DNA from: Mesostigma viride
Taxonomy: Eukaryota > Streptophyta > Mesostigmatophyceae > Mesostigmatales > Mesostigmataceae
Length of the DNA: 64,000 bases
Direction: 5' to 3'
Assembly: GCA_009746045.1 (NCBI GenBank)
Contig: RPFO01000065.1
Coordinates: forward strand, 5,908,124-5,972,123
Part shown: positions 10,674 through 19,910 of the stretch, piece by piece
Numbering within the stretch: the first letter of the stretch is position 1
Layout: every line of letters begins with the position of its first letter
Notes under the pieces: generated by a model
What the model was told of the DNA's origin: nothing
Databases searched by the model: none
Seen by the model: only the letters and a program-made list of their open reading frames with translations
Position numbers and translations under genes: made by a program

Positions 10674-11537
10674 CTACACGGTGTAAACAGAATGAGGAGG
10701 AGGATAAGAAGGAGTCTTTTCTTCAAATACTTTTGAGGAATCTATCACAGCCATGTATCTTACTATTTCATTTTCAGTAAATCCTACTCCTATTGTATCC
10801 ACTGTATTTACATCTATATCCACACTATTATTAGTGATAGGTATCTCTTGTACTTCTAACTGAAGGAACATACATAATAGGTATCCATTTTGCTTTAATT
10901 CAGAACGTAATTCGTCATTTGACATTAATACTTCAGGCATAGGTCTTACAGGAGGATCAACAGGTGTAGGAGGAGTAATATCTACCAAGGATAAGTTTTC
11001 CAATCTATAATGACGTTCAGGTACCCAGTAAGAGCTATCTGGAAACCAAATGACCATGGTATCATAATTAATAGTAATCTTATTATCCTGGTGCCAATCT
11101 AATCCTAGTAATACATCAGCGGTAGTGATAGGGCCTATAGTGGCCGTCAGGTTGACAGTACGTCCTTGTATAACCATGGGAAGGGACACCGTACCCGGGG
11201 AATGACTGGTGCGACCATCAGCATAATGAACAGTAACGGGTTTGGTGTGAGGGGTAGGGACTAGTCCTAAACGTCTAACTAGGGCCTCGCTCACAAAGGA
11301 GCTAGCCGCACCGCTATCTACCAACACAGAGACATTCAGGAGTTCATCAGCATGCAAGAAGGGGTCTACAACAGTGTGAGGGACGGTTAAACCACCATTC
11401 AAGAACATAAGAGGACACACACGTAGTGGTAGGGAAGATTCAGCTCCTACAGAGGTTATAAAAACAGGCAGGCAAAAATTATTATCTGGGGTACTATCTA
11501 AGGACCTGTCCAGGTTACCCCCGGCTGACAGGCCTAC
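10674..11537 (-). CDS. Chromovirus aspartic protease
   Basis: The retropepsin motif LVDSGAASSFV is visible, with a second hydrophobic-Gly motif (DVLLGLDW) about 70 residues later, as in gypsy proteases. The frame lies -1 relative to gag and is open from the gag stop region, so it is best read as entered by frameshifting at the G run at 11548-11555; there is no need for its own start. It ends at 10674 (HSVYTV), where one missing base separates it from the N-terminal extension of RT (HRVVIKDGAVPTHSP). It cleaves the Gag-Pol precursor in virus-like particles. Confidence 0.85.
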   Translation of the reverse strand, partial: VGLSAGGNLDRSLDSTPDNNFCLPVFITSVGAESSLPLRVCPLMFLNGGLTVPHTVVDPFLHADELLNVSVLVDSGAASSFVSEALVRRLGLVPTPHTKPVTVHYADGRTSHSPGTVSLPMVIQGRTVNLTATIGPITTADVLLGLDWHQDNKITINYDTMVIWFPDSSYWVPERHYRLENLSLVDITPPTPVDPPVRPMPEVLMSNDELRSELKQNGYLLCMFLQLEVQEIPITNNSVDIDVNTVDTIGVGFTENEIVRYMAVIDSSKVFEEKTPSYPPPHSVYTV

Positions 11538-12075
11538 TGTTCCCCCTCCCCCCCCAAATCCATAGGAACGAACCCCGAAGAAGACCCTGGCGGAAAAGCC
11601 ACTGCTGGAGGGTCACGAGGGATTGAAGTGGGTGCGGGAGCCTGATTATCATAGGGGAACCCTGGGGATCCTGTCTGCACAGCATTCAGCCTACTAGGGG
11701 TAGCTGAAGGGATGCGTCCTGAAGTAGGACGAATAGGAGCACGCTGAGGGGTACGAGGAGGGCGAGCGTCGGGATGAGGGGGAGCACCCGAAAGGAACTT
11801 GGGGCACTCACGTTTAAGATGACCTACTTCCTTACAATGATAGCATGTGATATGAGAGACATCAAGGGCTGAAAGGTCAGTAACACAGATATCTAATTCT
11901 TCTACATAGGAGTTCTCCTCCTCAGGGGTAAGGATAATATTATTAATACGGGAACGGGTAGGAAGAGAAGGGGTGGTGAAGAAATCTGCTACACGCAAGA
12001 GATGCTGGCGCACATGCTTGAGGGGCAGATCAGTAAAACGGTAGGCAGAGAACTGGCGCTTGACTTCACGTAATA
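11534..12075 (-). CDS. gag: Chromovirus gag, C-terminal part (after copia-1 insertion)
   Basis: This holds the nucleocapsid end of Gag. A CCHC zinc knuckle CYHCKEVGHLKREC is followed by a Pro-rich tail ending MDLGGEGEQ. Upstream, the frame continues in register with the N-terminal part at 19911-21115 once copia-1 and one copy of its AGGGT duplication are removed (GLSRP joins LLREVKRQF). The segment 12081-12115 also reads open, but it is copia LTR, not gag. Confidence 0.9.
11548..11555 (-). promoter_or_regulatory. Candidate -1 ribosomal frameshift site, run of eight G
   Basis: On the minus strand the gag end reads TTTGGGGGGGGAGGGGG shortly before the gag stop TAG at 11534-11536. The protease frame is -1 to gag and open through this region. 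A run of G allows slippage. The alternative is a homopolymer length error. Confidence 0.45.
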
Positions 12076-12080
12076 AGGGT

Positions 12081-12697
12081 AGTTGTGAGGGTAAGAATGC
12101 CACGAATTCCGCCATGGTTCTTGCAGGAAGTTGCCTTTATTAACAATCAGGAAACACAGACGTAAGTCACGTCACTTCCAAGACTGCACGCAGCACAGAC
12201 GACAGGGTCGCAGTGCCAAGAGAACGTGCACGCAAGAACTAGCGTCCCGGTGTGACCAAGTCACTCATATAGCTTACTAGGGACGCGTCCAAGTATTCAG
12301 CTGCACTGTCACAGCTGAACTGTCAATCAATTGATTACACAGACTCTGGCACGCCTTTGGCGCGCAGATCTATCAATTGTCCATACGGCTAGTCCTGTGG
12401 ACCTATCCGTACACTAGTCAGCATCAATTGTCTCATAGGTCCTGGCGCGCTACAGTGCGCCTACCTATCAATTGACCATCAAGTCCTGTACAAGTCCTGT
12501 CAACGTCCTGCGGACTATCAAAGTGACACTTGTACATCCTGTGTCCGTACGCGCCCACAGTGGCGCGCCGGGTACTGTCGGCACAGCCTAGGAAACGTCA
12601 TAACTTTTACGTTCCTTAACCAAATGAGGCGTTCAAGGTGCCGTTGGAAAGAGCGTAACAATCTCTATCCATCTAACGTAAATCCTTTACGTTAACT
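12081..12697 (-). repeat. 3' LTR of copia-1
   Basis: It matches 19289-19905 over 617 bp. A polypurine tract (AAAGAAAAGAAGGGATTGG on the minus strand) abuts it at 12698-12716. The LTR has tandem AT-rich and GGCGCGC-type palindromic blocks. Confidence 0.93.
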
Positions 12698-13645
12698 CCA
12701 ATCCCTTCTTTTCTTTAGGGATCACATCCCCTGCCAGGGACCCTTGAAGTAGCTTGAAATGTCCTTCACTCCAGCTTGAAGCTTGAACAGATGTCTTTAA
12801 TGGCCATGCCATTCCCCCAGCCCTTTCTTTTAAGGAACTGGAAAAGAAACAGATCTGCCACAGGGAAAACCATTTCATGAGAAATGGAGAAAACCTATGG
12901 AAGTGGCATTACAGAGTACCACCAGATATTAGAAGCACACAAAATTAAATACATACAGGTTAATTCTATGAGGTCTTCTCCAGGAATTAATCCCATCACC
13001 TCGGTAGAGCCTCCAGTACAATGACCTTCTGGCGGTGAGTTACATTAATCCCAGATACTAATCCCATAAAACCCAGTACATATTCAATATAAGTACAATA
13101 AATCCATGACAATTAAAATACCACTTGACAAAGTAAGGCGTATTACAATAGTTTGCCTGTCATTCTCTCAACAGGGGTCTATTGGCGCCCGTCTTACGGC
13201 GCCCGTCTACTTGCCAGATGGTAAACTGCCACAGCAAACAAATGACAAAATGAAACACATAGGCAACAATTAAATCCTGCCCTGGGGAACTAGGGAAGTC
13301 TGAACAGGCAAACACCTGAACAGGCCAGCTTGTAGAAACATAATACCAGGGAATCGAACCCCGCCCTATAAACCCCAGAATAAAGGTTCCCAGACCATTG
13401 TGAGAAGTATGTACAAATATACATTTCTTTTAAAATAGAATACATGGTCTGTAATGGACCTGTCAACCTTGTGTAGTCAACAGCATGAACCCCAGCCAAA
13501 ACCTGGCTGTATCCTGATTAAAATCAGAGTGAGTGTACCATGGTCCATGAGCCTTAGTACAGACTAAAATACAGGTATTATGCCAGTCACAATGCTGACA
13601 CTACCACACAATCTGCTCTCCAATGCCCTATAACCATGCACCAGC
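12698..13645 (-). other. Copia-1 3' untranslated region with a tRNA T-arm-like motif
   Basis: No ORF is supported here. It holds the polypurine tract next to the LTR. At 13347-13363 (minus strand CGGGGTTCGATTCCCTG) there is a perfect tRNA T-arm: a 5-bp stem with one G-U pair and the 7-base loop TTCGATT. The same motif occurs in the copia-2 3' region. Confidence 0.6.
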
Positions 13646-15475
13646 TTAGACAGCTTGCTGAGATGGGTCCATCAGAGACTGAAGAACCTTGTATTGCACT
13701 GCTGCCTTCTGCACTAGCTTGGTCAAAGCATCAGCAGGATTGTCAACCCCAGGGATATGCTCAATATTGGCCAAGGAGGACAACTCCTTAAGAAGGAGAT
13801 AATCCAAGTCCCTACTTCTGGCCATCTGCCTGTGCACAAACTGCACCATCCCCATGGAGTCTGTTTTTAGAAGAGTGGTAACCTGAAGTGGCCAAGGAGT
13901 GTTAGAAGTCATCTGATGAAGCAACTCCTTCAGATAAAGGCTTGTGTGAATGCCTTCACAAATAGCCCTGCATTCTGCCACATCACTGCTGACAGCCACC
14001 CGTTTGTGCAGGCGACTAAACCAGCTCACCAAACTCCCCAGGCCTTCCTGTCTGAGCACAAAGAGCCCTGCAGCCCTGCCCCTGACCTTGGAGACCTGCC
14101 TGCTGTCCATTGAGCTATCCACATACAGCTCCATGCAAATGGGTTGTGATAAATCCACTGCAGACAACAGAATGCCAGATGAAGCCCTGACCTGATCAGC
14201 CACCTTGGCAGACCCTAGCTCCACCAGCATGTCATCAGGCAACCTGGCTATGACCATAAGGTCTGGCCTGGAAATGCCTGCCACCCAAGCAACCATGCCC
14301 CTCACCATGGGACACAGTGCCTGTGTGATGGTTGGAGGAAGCTTGCTAATGAGGGTCTCTTGATAGTCATTGCCCCCCACCAGCAGCATACGCCACTCCC
14401 CTCCCTTCTTCACCAGTGTGGCCTCCATGCCCACAAACAGCAGAGGCTCATTCTCCACCTGCCATTGCTCCCTACCCAGAGGAAACTTGGACTTAATGAT
14501 GGAGATCAGCTCCTTAAGCCACGACGTGGGAGCTATCAGATGTAGGTCATCCCCGTGCAGCGAAGCATACACTGGCAGGCCTTCCCATTGCCCCAGAAAC
14601 AGACAGGGGTCTACAGGAGAGACCTTCAAGTTGCAATGCTCCTTCAGGAAACGGTTGAGAGTCTCCCTCCAGATTATTGGACTTGACCTCAGGCCCTCCA
14701 GGCCCTTGAGGATTTTAAGGAACTCCGTGTGGATGTCCCTTTTCCATACAGCAGGCACCCTAACATAGAAAGGCGTCTTGCCCTCCCACTTTTCCTGTGC
14801 CACATCTGCATCACCCTCCAGAAATGCCCTCTTGAAGTCTATCACCACTGAGCCATAGTCCAAGCCCTTGTTGAGAAGGCCTAGAAAGACACACAGCAGC
14901 AGCCTCCAAGTATCATGCAGCATGCCAGGGGTATACAACTCCTCAGCAGTGCACTCACCAGTACCCTTGAACTCATTCAGCACTGGCCTGACATGTGGTA
15001 CCTTGACCCCGTCCACCTCCTTCATCTTGATGACAAACTTGAGCTTGAGTAGACGTCGTGCAGGAGGCAGGTCATTGACAGGTTCCACGCATTTCTTGGA
15101 GATCCAGTCCTCCCCAGATTTAATCAGACCCAGTGTGACCTGGGGACACATAATGGGAGAGGACATGAGCTTCACCAGGCCTTGGTAGTTGATAGGGCTG
15201 TGTCCAGCAAGTGAGTGAGGACCAATGCCCAAACTGCTTGGATGACTAGCAGCTGGCAGTATGAGGTCATCAACCAAGGGCTCCTGCCCCTGGCACACTT
15301 GCACACGCTTAACCGTCCTGGTTACTGCACGTGATAGGTGAGTGGTCCTGAAATTAATCAGTGGGACCTGACCAGCCCCTTCCTTAGTCAGGAGAGAGGA
15401 CGTGATCACTACCCATCCTGGCATAGGAAATTCTGCCCCAGAAGAGCAGGTCCTTGATAGCCCTCCAAGACACAA
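13646..15475 (-). CDS. pol: Copia-1 pol: reverse transcriptase and RNase H
   Basis: RT motifs in order: LKLKFVIKMKE, HVRPVLNEFKG, YTPGMLHDTW, VVIDFKRAFLEGD (first catalytic Asp), and YASLHGDDLHL, where HGDD replaces the usual copia YVDD. RNase H follows with YVDSSMDSRQ, DVAECRA and TDSMGMV, and the protein ends with the copia-type NPADALTK motif. The N-terminus (VVITSSLL) continues the protease domain from the frame to the right; a one-base shift near 15420 separates them. The protein is closely alike in pattern to copia-2 pol. Confidence 0.88.
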   Translation of the reverse strand: MCLGGLSRTCSSGAEFPMPGWVVITSSLLTKEGAGQVPLINFRTTHLSRAVTRTVKRVQVCQGQEPLVDDLILPAASHPSSLGIGPHSLAGHSPINYQGLVKLMSSPIMCPQVTLGLIKSGEDWISKKCVEPVNDLPPARRLLKLKFVIKMKEVDGVKVPHVRPVLNEFKGTGECTAEELYTPGMLHDTWRLLLCVFLGLLNKGLDYGSVVIDFKRAFLEGDADVAQEKWEGKTPFYVRVPAVWKRDIHTEFLKILKGLEGLRSSPIIWRETLNRFLKEHCNLKVSPVDPCLFLGQWEGLPVYASLHGDDLHLIAPTSWLKELISIIKSKFPLGREQWQVENEPLLFVGMEATLVKKGGEWRMLLVGGNDYQETLISKLPPTITQALCPMVRGMVAWVAGISRPDLMVIARLPDDMLVELGSAKVADQVRASSGILLSAVDLSQPICMELYVDSSMDSRQVSKVRGRAAGLFVLRQEGLGSLVSWFSRLHKRVAVSSDVAECRAICEGIHTSLYLKELLHQMTSNTPWPLQVTTLLKTDSMGMVQFVHRQMARSRDLDYLLLKELSSLANIEHIPGVDNPADALTKLVQKAAVQYKVLQSLMDPSQQAV

Positions 15476-15524
15476 AAAGCAGTGTCCTGTCCAAGGATAG
15501 GAATGAATACCTCACCCAGTACCT

Positions 15525-17270
15525 TCACGTGTACCCCGCCACTGAAGTCAGACACAAACTGATAGCTGGGTTCAGACATGCTGTACCCTGCTGCAGCCCT
15601 GGTCCCAATGATGGAACCTGAGAATTAGTGTCTACCTCTAAGGCAGTGTCCAGCCCCAGATTGCCATGCCACCTGAGCTTGGCTACCTTGGGCTGCTTCT
15701 TGGCCCTTTGTAGAGCCCCAATCAATCCAGCCAAACTTGTCCCCCTGGGCTTGGTTAGTGCCTTGGGCTTGACAGTTGACTCCCCAGCTGTTGACCTTGC
15801 AGCCTGTTCAACAAGTACCTCTGCAACCTGGCCAGGGCTGACAGATTCCCCTGCAACAGATGTGGTCGTTGCGTCAGTGATGTCACCTGGGACCTGAAAA
15901 TCCTGCAGATCCTGTGAGCCTTGTGCCTGACTGCCCTCATTCATCAGGTTAGGCTTGACATATGACCAACTCAGCCGGTGTACATGCTTTGGTTCGTCCT
16001 CCATGCTGACCAAGCATGCGTGGCTAGCTTCATCAACCTGGGTAACCACCCCAGGACTCCAGCTACCACGTTTGCCATAAAGGCTAGGTTCCTTCCAAGC
16101 TAGGACCTTCTGACCCACTTGTGGCTCCAGCATCTTCCAACCCCGGTCCTTCTCCCTCAGCTTGGCAAAGGTGACATGTGCAGCATGTTTCCAGCCCTCC
16201 AGCACATGTGGTGGGCACAGGCCATGATATAGACCCATTGGGCTGACAGCAACTCCATCATAGTAGAAGTTAACCCTGCTGTTCAGCTGCTGCTCCACGT
16301 TCCTCAGCCATGCACTCCTGACAAGTGCAGGTGCAGACAAGGGTACCCAGTCTTCAGAGATGATCAATTTCTTGACCTCCTGGATTGCCCTCTCGATAGC
16401 ACCCTGCTGCCCATGAGCCTCCCTAGGTGTAACCAGCAACTCAGGAAGGGTAGGATCACCCTTGAGATGCTGAAACTGCATGTCCACCTGGATCCTTGTG
16501 GTAGGAAACTTGGCTCTTACATTCTGCAGGGCAGCCAGCAAGTACCTGTTCTTCATAGAAGGTAAATGCTCCAGCACCTTGTATTTCGTGTACCTGTCCA
16601 CGCACACCAACAGTTGCATGCCCCTGATGTGTTGGATATCACACTGCAGATCACCAATGCTCTGAGGTAGAGCTTTGGCATGTGATTTCCTGGGCTTGTT
16701 GGAGGACAACTGGCACTTACACCGTGAGGCAGCTTGCTGACACGCCTTAAGAAGGGGTGCCCTGCCCATACGGAAGGCAAAGTTGTTTGACAGAGAAGTG
16801 GCATGCCCAAACATGTTGTGGATTCGGGCACCCAACTCCTGGTACACAGAGGAAGCAGTCCCTGGCACAGTCAGGACTGTGCTGTCAGGTTGTCCAGCAT
16901 CACCATGCTGACTTCCATCCTGTTCTGACTCAGAGCCTGAGTCACCCTGCTCATGCCCAACACCTGGACCGCCAGCAGGGACCACATGCATACCACCAGA
17001 GGCCTTCACACCCCTCTGTGGTTGTACATTGGTTTCTCTCAAAATGAGAGGTCCACCCTCGTGCCCAGCACGAGGATGCATAGGGTCAGACATACTTACA
17101 GCTGCATCAGCTGTCAAGGACGTCTTCATAGGAACCTGTACCTCTCCAGGTGACCTGGGGCCACACTGAACCTGGAGATCACCCTCTTGTTGCCCAGATA
17201 TAAAATCTGCATTGGAGCACCTGGCCTCCCCCTTGGGTGAATTAAGGTGTGTAGGGGTTGCCTCAGACAG
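15525..17270 (-). CDS. pol: Copia-1 pol: integrase and start of the protease-like domain
   Basis: The frame is open from the codon after the gag UGA. The integrase zinc part (HNMFGH...CQQAASRCKC) is followed by core motifs around IGDLQCDIQHI, IQVDMQFQHL and HGQQGAIERAIQ, the likely D, D, E. The C-terminal part has RGSWSPGVVTQV and then VDTNSQV, the start of a retropepsin-like domain. The rest of that domain (VSDFSGGVHVKVLGEV, ILGQD, ALLGQNF) lies in another frame at about 15425-15590, so one shift sits near 15580 and another near 15420. Integrase thus precedes protease, the reverse of classical copia order. Confidence 0.8.
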   Translation of the reverse strand: MSEATPTHLNSPKGEARCSNADFISGQQEGDLQVQCGPRSPGEVQVPMKTSLTADAAVSMSDPMHPRAGHEGGPLILRETNVQPQRGVKASGGMHVVPAGGPGVGHEQGDSGSESEQDGSQHGDAGQPDSTVLTVPGTASSVYQELGARIHNMFGHATSLSNNFAFRMGRAPLLKACQQAASRCKCQLSSNKPRKSHAKALPQSIGDLQCDIQHIRGMQLLVCVDRYTKYKVLEHLPSMKNRYLLAALQNVRAKFPTTRIQVDMQFQHLKGDPTLPELLVTPREAHGQQGAIERAIQEVKKLIISEDWVPLSAPALVRSAWLRNVEQQLNSRVNFYYDGVAVSPMGLYHGLCPPHVLEGWKHAAHVTFAKLREKDRGWKMLEPQVGQKVLAWKEPSLYGKRGSWSPGVVTQVDEASHACLVSMEDEPKHVHRLSWSYVKPNLMNEGSQAQGSQDLQDFQVPGDITDATTTSVAGESVSPGQVAEVLVEQAARSTAGESTVKPKALTKPRGTSLAGLIGALQRAKKQPKVAKLRWHGNLGLDTALEVDTNSQVPSLGPGLQQGTACLNPAISLCLTSVAGYT

Positions 17271-17273
17271 TCA
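17271..17273 (-). promoter_or_regulatory. In-frame UGA between gag and pol, possible stop-codon readthrough site
   Basis: Gag ends ...AAG GAG CAG TGA and the same frame continues open (CTG TCT GAG GCA) into the integrase for more than 550 codons. Copia-2 has the same arrangement with TGA CTT. Confidence 0.55.
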
Positions 17274-18386
17274 CTGCTCCTTGTTGTCTTCTTGCTGACT
17301 GCCCTTTGAAGGCTGGCCTGCCTGGGACTTGTTGTTGTTCTTCTTGTTGTTGTTGTTATTCTTGTTGCTGCCCTGGCCCTGGGACTTCTTGAAGCTGGGA
17401 CACTCCTTCTTGATGTGCCCCCACCCCTTGCACAGGTAGCATTGTATCTTGGACTTGCCCTGGCCACTGCCCCCATTGTCAGACGCGTTGCCCTGCTTGG
17501 GCTGACCACCCACCCGCCTGAACACCGACTTGGAGTGTGACCTCCTGTCAGAATCAGGTGAATGATCTCCCTTGCGCTTGTGATGGTTGCCCCTACGCCC
17601 TCCTTGGCTTCGGTCAGCCTCAGACGTCTTGGAGCCACCCTGGGTACGCCCGCCTGCCTGGGTAGCCTTCACTGCTGGCACTCCACCCTCAAACAGCTCC
17701 TCTGCCTCGAGAGCTTGTTTAATGATGACCTTGTAGGCCTTCAGGGTAGAGTGTGGGGCACACATGACTTTTAAGGAGCCACGTGTCGCCTTATCCAGCC
17801 CAGAAACCTTGAGCCAGTTGGTTAGGGCTATGTTATCAGCGACATTAAAGCCGTGAGCCCTGCCCTCCTCAACCATCTTACAATAGTTGAGAAAGTTCTG
17901 GATCAGGTCCCCCTTGACCTCCCACCCTTGGTACTTGTCCTGCCAATGGATCCCCACTTTCTTCCTCTGATCCTCCAGCAGCTCCTTCAGCTCAGCCACG
18001 TACAGTGCCCAGGCCTTATTGGCCTTTTTGCACTCCCTGGTTAGGTCCTTAATCTGGTCAGTACACTTGCCAAAAGTGCTACTGCCTATCCAGATTTGAT
18101 AGTAATTTGTACCACCGTACAAGCTAGGGAACCCTTCCAATCCCTCCACAAACTCTTCAGCCTGCTTAGGCTTGGAGTCTGAGGTTACAGGCTGCAACTG
18201 ATTGACAATTAAAAGACCCTGTGTGGTAAGATCAAAGCCATGAATAGCTTGTGCATTATTATTATTGTGAGGAAGGTTGGTAATCTCTCCGGTAAGCCCC
18301 ACGTCATCTACGTGAGCGGTTCCACTACCAGCACCCCCATTATTATTCCCACTGGCTGGACCCTTGCTACGGCGTCCCTCAGCCAT
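17271..18386 (-). CDS. gag: Copia-1 gag
   Basis: A 371-residue protein from ATG at 18386. The N-terminal two thirds is a helical capsid-like region (FVEGLEGFPSLYGG, YQIWIGS, DQIKDLTRECKK). A basic Gly/Arg-rich stretch, one CCHC zinc knuckle (CYLCKGWGHIKKEC) and an Asn/Lys-rich tail follow. Gag packages the element RNA in virus-like particles. Its stop is the UGA described above. The next gene upstream is the extra ORF ending at 18554. Confidence 0.88.
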   Translation of the reverse strand: MAEGRRSKGPASGNNNGGAGSGTAHVDDVGLTGEITNLPHNNNNAQAIHGFDLTTQGLLIVNQLQPVTSDSKPKQAEEFVEGLEGFPSLYGGTNYYQIWIGSSTFGKCTDQIKDLTRECKKANKAWALYVAELKELLEDQRKKVGIHWQDKYQGWEVKGDLIQNFLNYCKMVEEGRAHGFNVADNIALTNWLKVSGLDKATRGSLKVMCAPHSTLKAYKVIIKQALEAEELFEGGVPAVKATQAGGRTQGGSKTSEADRSQGGRRGNHHKRKGDHSPDSDRRSHSKSVFRRVGGQPKQGNASDNGGSGQGKSKIQCYLCKGWGHIKKECPSFKKSQGQGSNKNNNNNKKNNNKSQAGQPSKGSQQEDNKEQ

Positions 18387-18553
18387 CCTGCACTACCAGC
18401 TATTCAAAGAACACCTTAACAAAGCAGCAGAAAATATGTACAAAATTTTTGTGTCGCCACTGCCGCCTGCGCCGGTGTCGCTGCCGCCCCGCGAATTGCC
18501 GCCGAAATTCGACAAAAAAATGTCGACAGTACTGCAGAAGAAAATTAGGCCGA

Positions 18554-19264
18554 CTAGTAGTCAAGGCCCCTGAAGTCGCAGTACGTGTATACGAACTCAC
18601 GATCCTCCATATCCAGCTCCGGACCTGCACCGGTATGAATTAAAACCGGCGTGCTCCCCGCCGCGTAAGTTGCGACGCGCCGACGCGCGACGAGGCGCAG
18701 AGGATGTGTAAAGATCGTCAATAATTCCCACCCCGCGGGAATCCACTCTCGCACAGAGGCGAGAAATGCCACCAGGTTAATTAAAACCTGGCGCTCACGA
18801 CTGCGTACGCCGCGAGTGAGCAGCGATAACAGCGCGAGATCCTGAAACAAATTTGTTGACACCGCCGGCGCGCCCCCCGTGCGAAGCGATGCCCAGTTTT
18901 GCAGGTTTCTCTGGTAACCGGTGAGTGAAGAGAGGACGTTGTCCAACTCCTCAATGGCAGTCGTGACTTCGGTCACCGACCGCAAACCTCCCCGCACCTG
19001 GACCGTAAATGTCGATAAAATGTTTCGAATCTGGTCCAACAGGTTGCGGATTGCCGGCACCAGTGCTGGCAAATCGGGGTCCTCGGGGTTATCCCCGAGC
19101 AATGCGTGAGCTGCACGCTGCTGACGATGAAGCTCGTCGAGCGAGACCGTTACTTCGTCGAGCAATTGCTGCCACGACGGCACCGTCGGTCTTGACGAAG
19201 AACCAGCCGGCGGAGCGGCTATTTCCTCATCGTCCGGAATCCGAAATTCTTCCGAATTTGGCAT
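18554..19264 (-). CDS. Copia-1 extra ORF upstream of gag
   Basis: A 236-residue, mostly helical protein from ATG 19264 (MPNSEEFRIPDDEE), the first ATG after the 5' LTR, 24 bases past the LTR end. It has a predicted coiled-coil-prone middle (LDELHRQQRAAHALL, IEELDNVLSSL) and an acidic/aromatic C-terminus. No known domain is recognised. Copia-2 and copia-3 carry ORFs in the same place, so it is part of the element plan rather than a captured gene. Confidence 0.7.
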   Translation of the reverse strand: MPNSEEFRIPDDEEIAAPPAGSSSRPTVPSWQQLLDEVTVSLDELHRQQRAAHALLGDNPEDPDLPALVPAIRNLLDQIRNILSTFTVQVRGGLRSVTEVTTAIEELDNVLSSLTGYQRNLQNWASLRTGGAPAVSTNLFQDLALLSLLTRGVRSRERQVLINLVAFLASVREWIPAGWELLTIFTHPLRLVARRRVATYAAGSTPVLIHTGAGPELDMEDREFVYTYCDFRGLDY

Positions 19265-19288
19265 CTTTTTGACAGAGCGTGTAATACG

Positions 19289-19905
19289 AGTTGTGAGGGT
19301 AAGAATGCCACGAATTCCGCCATGGTTCTTGCAGGAAGTTGCCTTTATTAACAATCAGGAAACACAGACGTAAGTCACGTCACTTCCAAGACTGCACGCA
19401 GCACAGACGACAGGGTCGCAGTGCCAAGAGAACGTGCACGCAAGAACTAGCGTCCCGGTGTGACCAAGTCACTCATATAGCTTACTAGGGACGCGTCCAA
19501 GTATTCAGCTGCACTGTCACAGCTGAACTGTCAATCAATTGATTACACAGACTCTGGCACGCCTTTGGCGCGCAGATCTATCAATTGTCCATACGGCTAG
19601 TCCTGTGGACCTATCCGTACACTAGTCAGCATCAATTGTCTCATAGGTCCTGGCGCGCTACAGTGCGCCTACCTATCAATTGACCATCAAGTCCTGTACA
19701 AGTCCTGTCAACGTCCTGCGGACTATCAAAGTGACACTTGTACATCCTGTGTCCGTACGCGCCCACAGTGGCGCGCCGGGTACTGTCGGCACAGCCTAGG
19801 AAACGTCATAACTTTTACGTTCCTTAACCAAATGAGGCGTTCAAGGTGCCGTTGGAAAGAGCGTAACAATCTCTATCCATCTAACGTAAATCCTTTACGT
19901 TAACT
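19289..19905 (-). repeat. 5' LTR of copia-1
   Basis: 617 bp, AGTT...AACT ends. On the minus strand the internal region begins CGTATTACACGC right after the LTR, the probable primer-binding site; a similar string (CAAATTACAAGC) follows the copia-2 LTR. Confidence 0.93.
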
Positions 19906-19910
19906 AGGGT

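Larger units (their letters stand above)
12081..19905 (-). mobile_element. Copia-1: copia-like LTR element nested in the chromovirus gag
   Basis: Two 617-bp LTRs (12081-12697 and 19289-19905) appear identical by eye. On either strand they begin AGTT and end AACT. The 5-bp target duplication is AGGGT (12076-12080 and 19906-19910). Minus-strand genes in order: an extra ORF, gag, then (after one in-frame UGA) integrase, protease-like domain, RT, RNase H. Pol has two frame changes around the protease. The identical LTRs mean a recent insertion, later than the chromovirus. Confidence 0.95.

Noticed and set aside
12081..12115. N-terminal MAEFVAFLPS as the start of a separate gag-like gene
   Set aside because: These codons lie in the copia-1 LTR; the true gag continues from 19911 and resumes at 12075.
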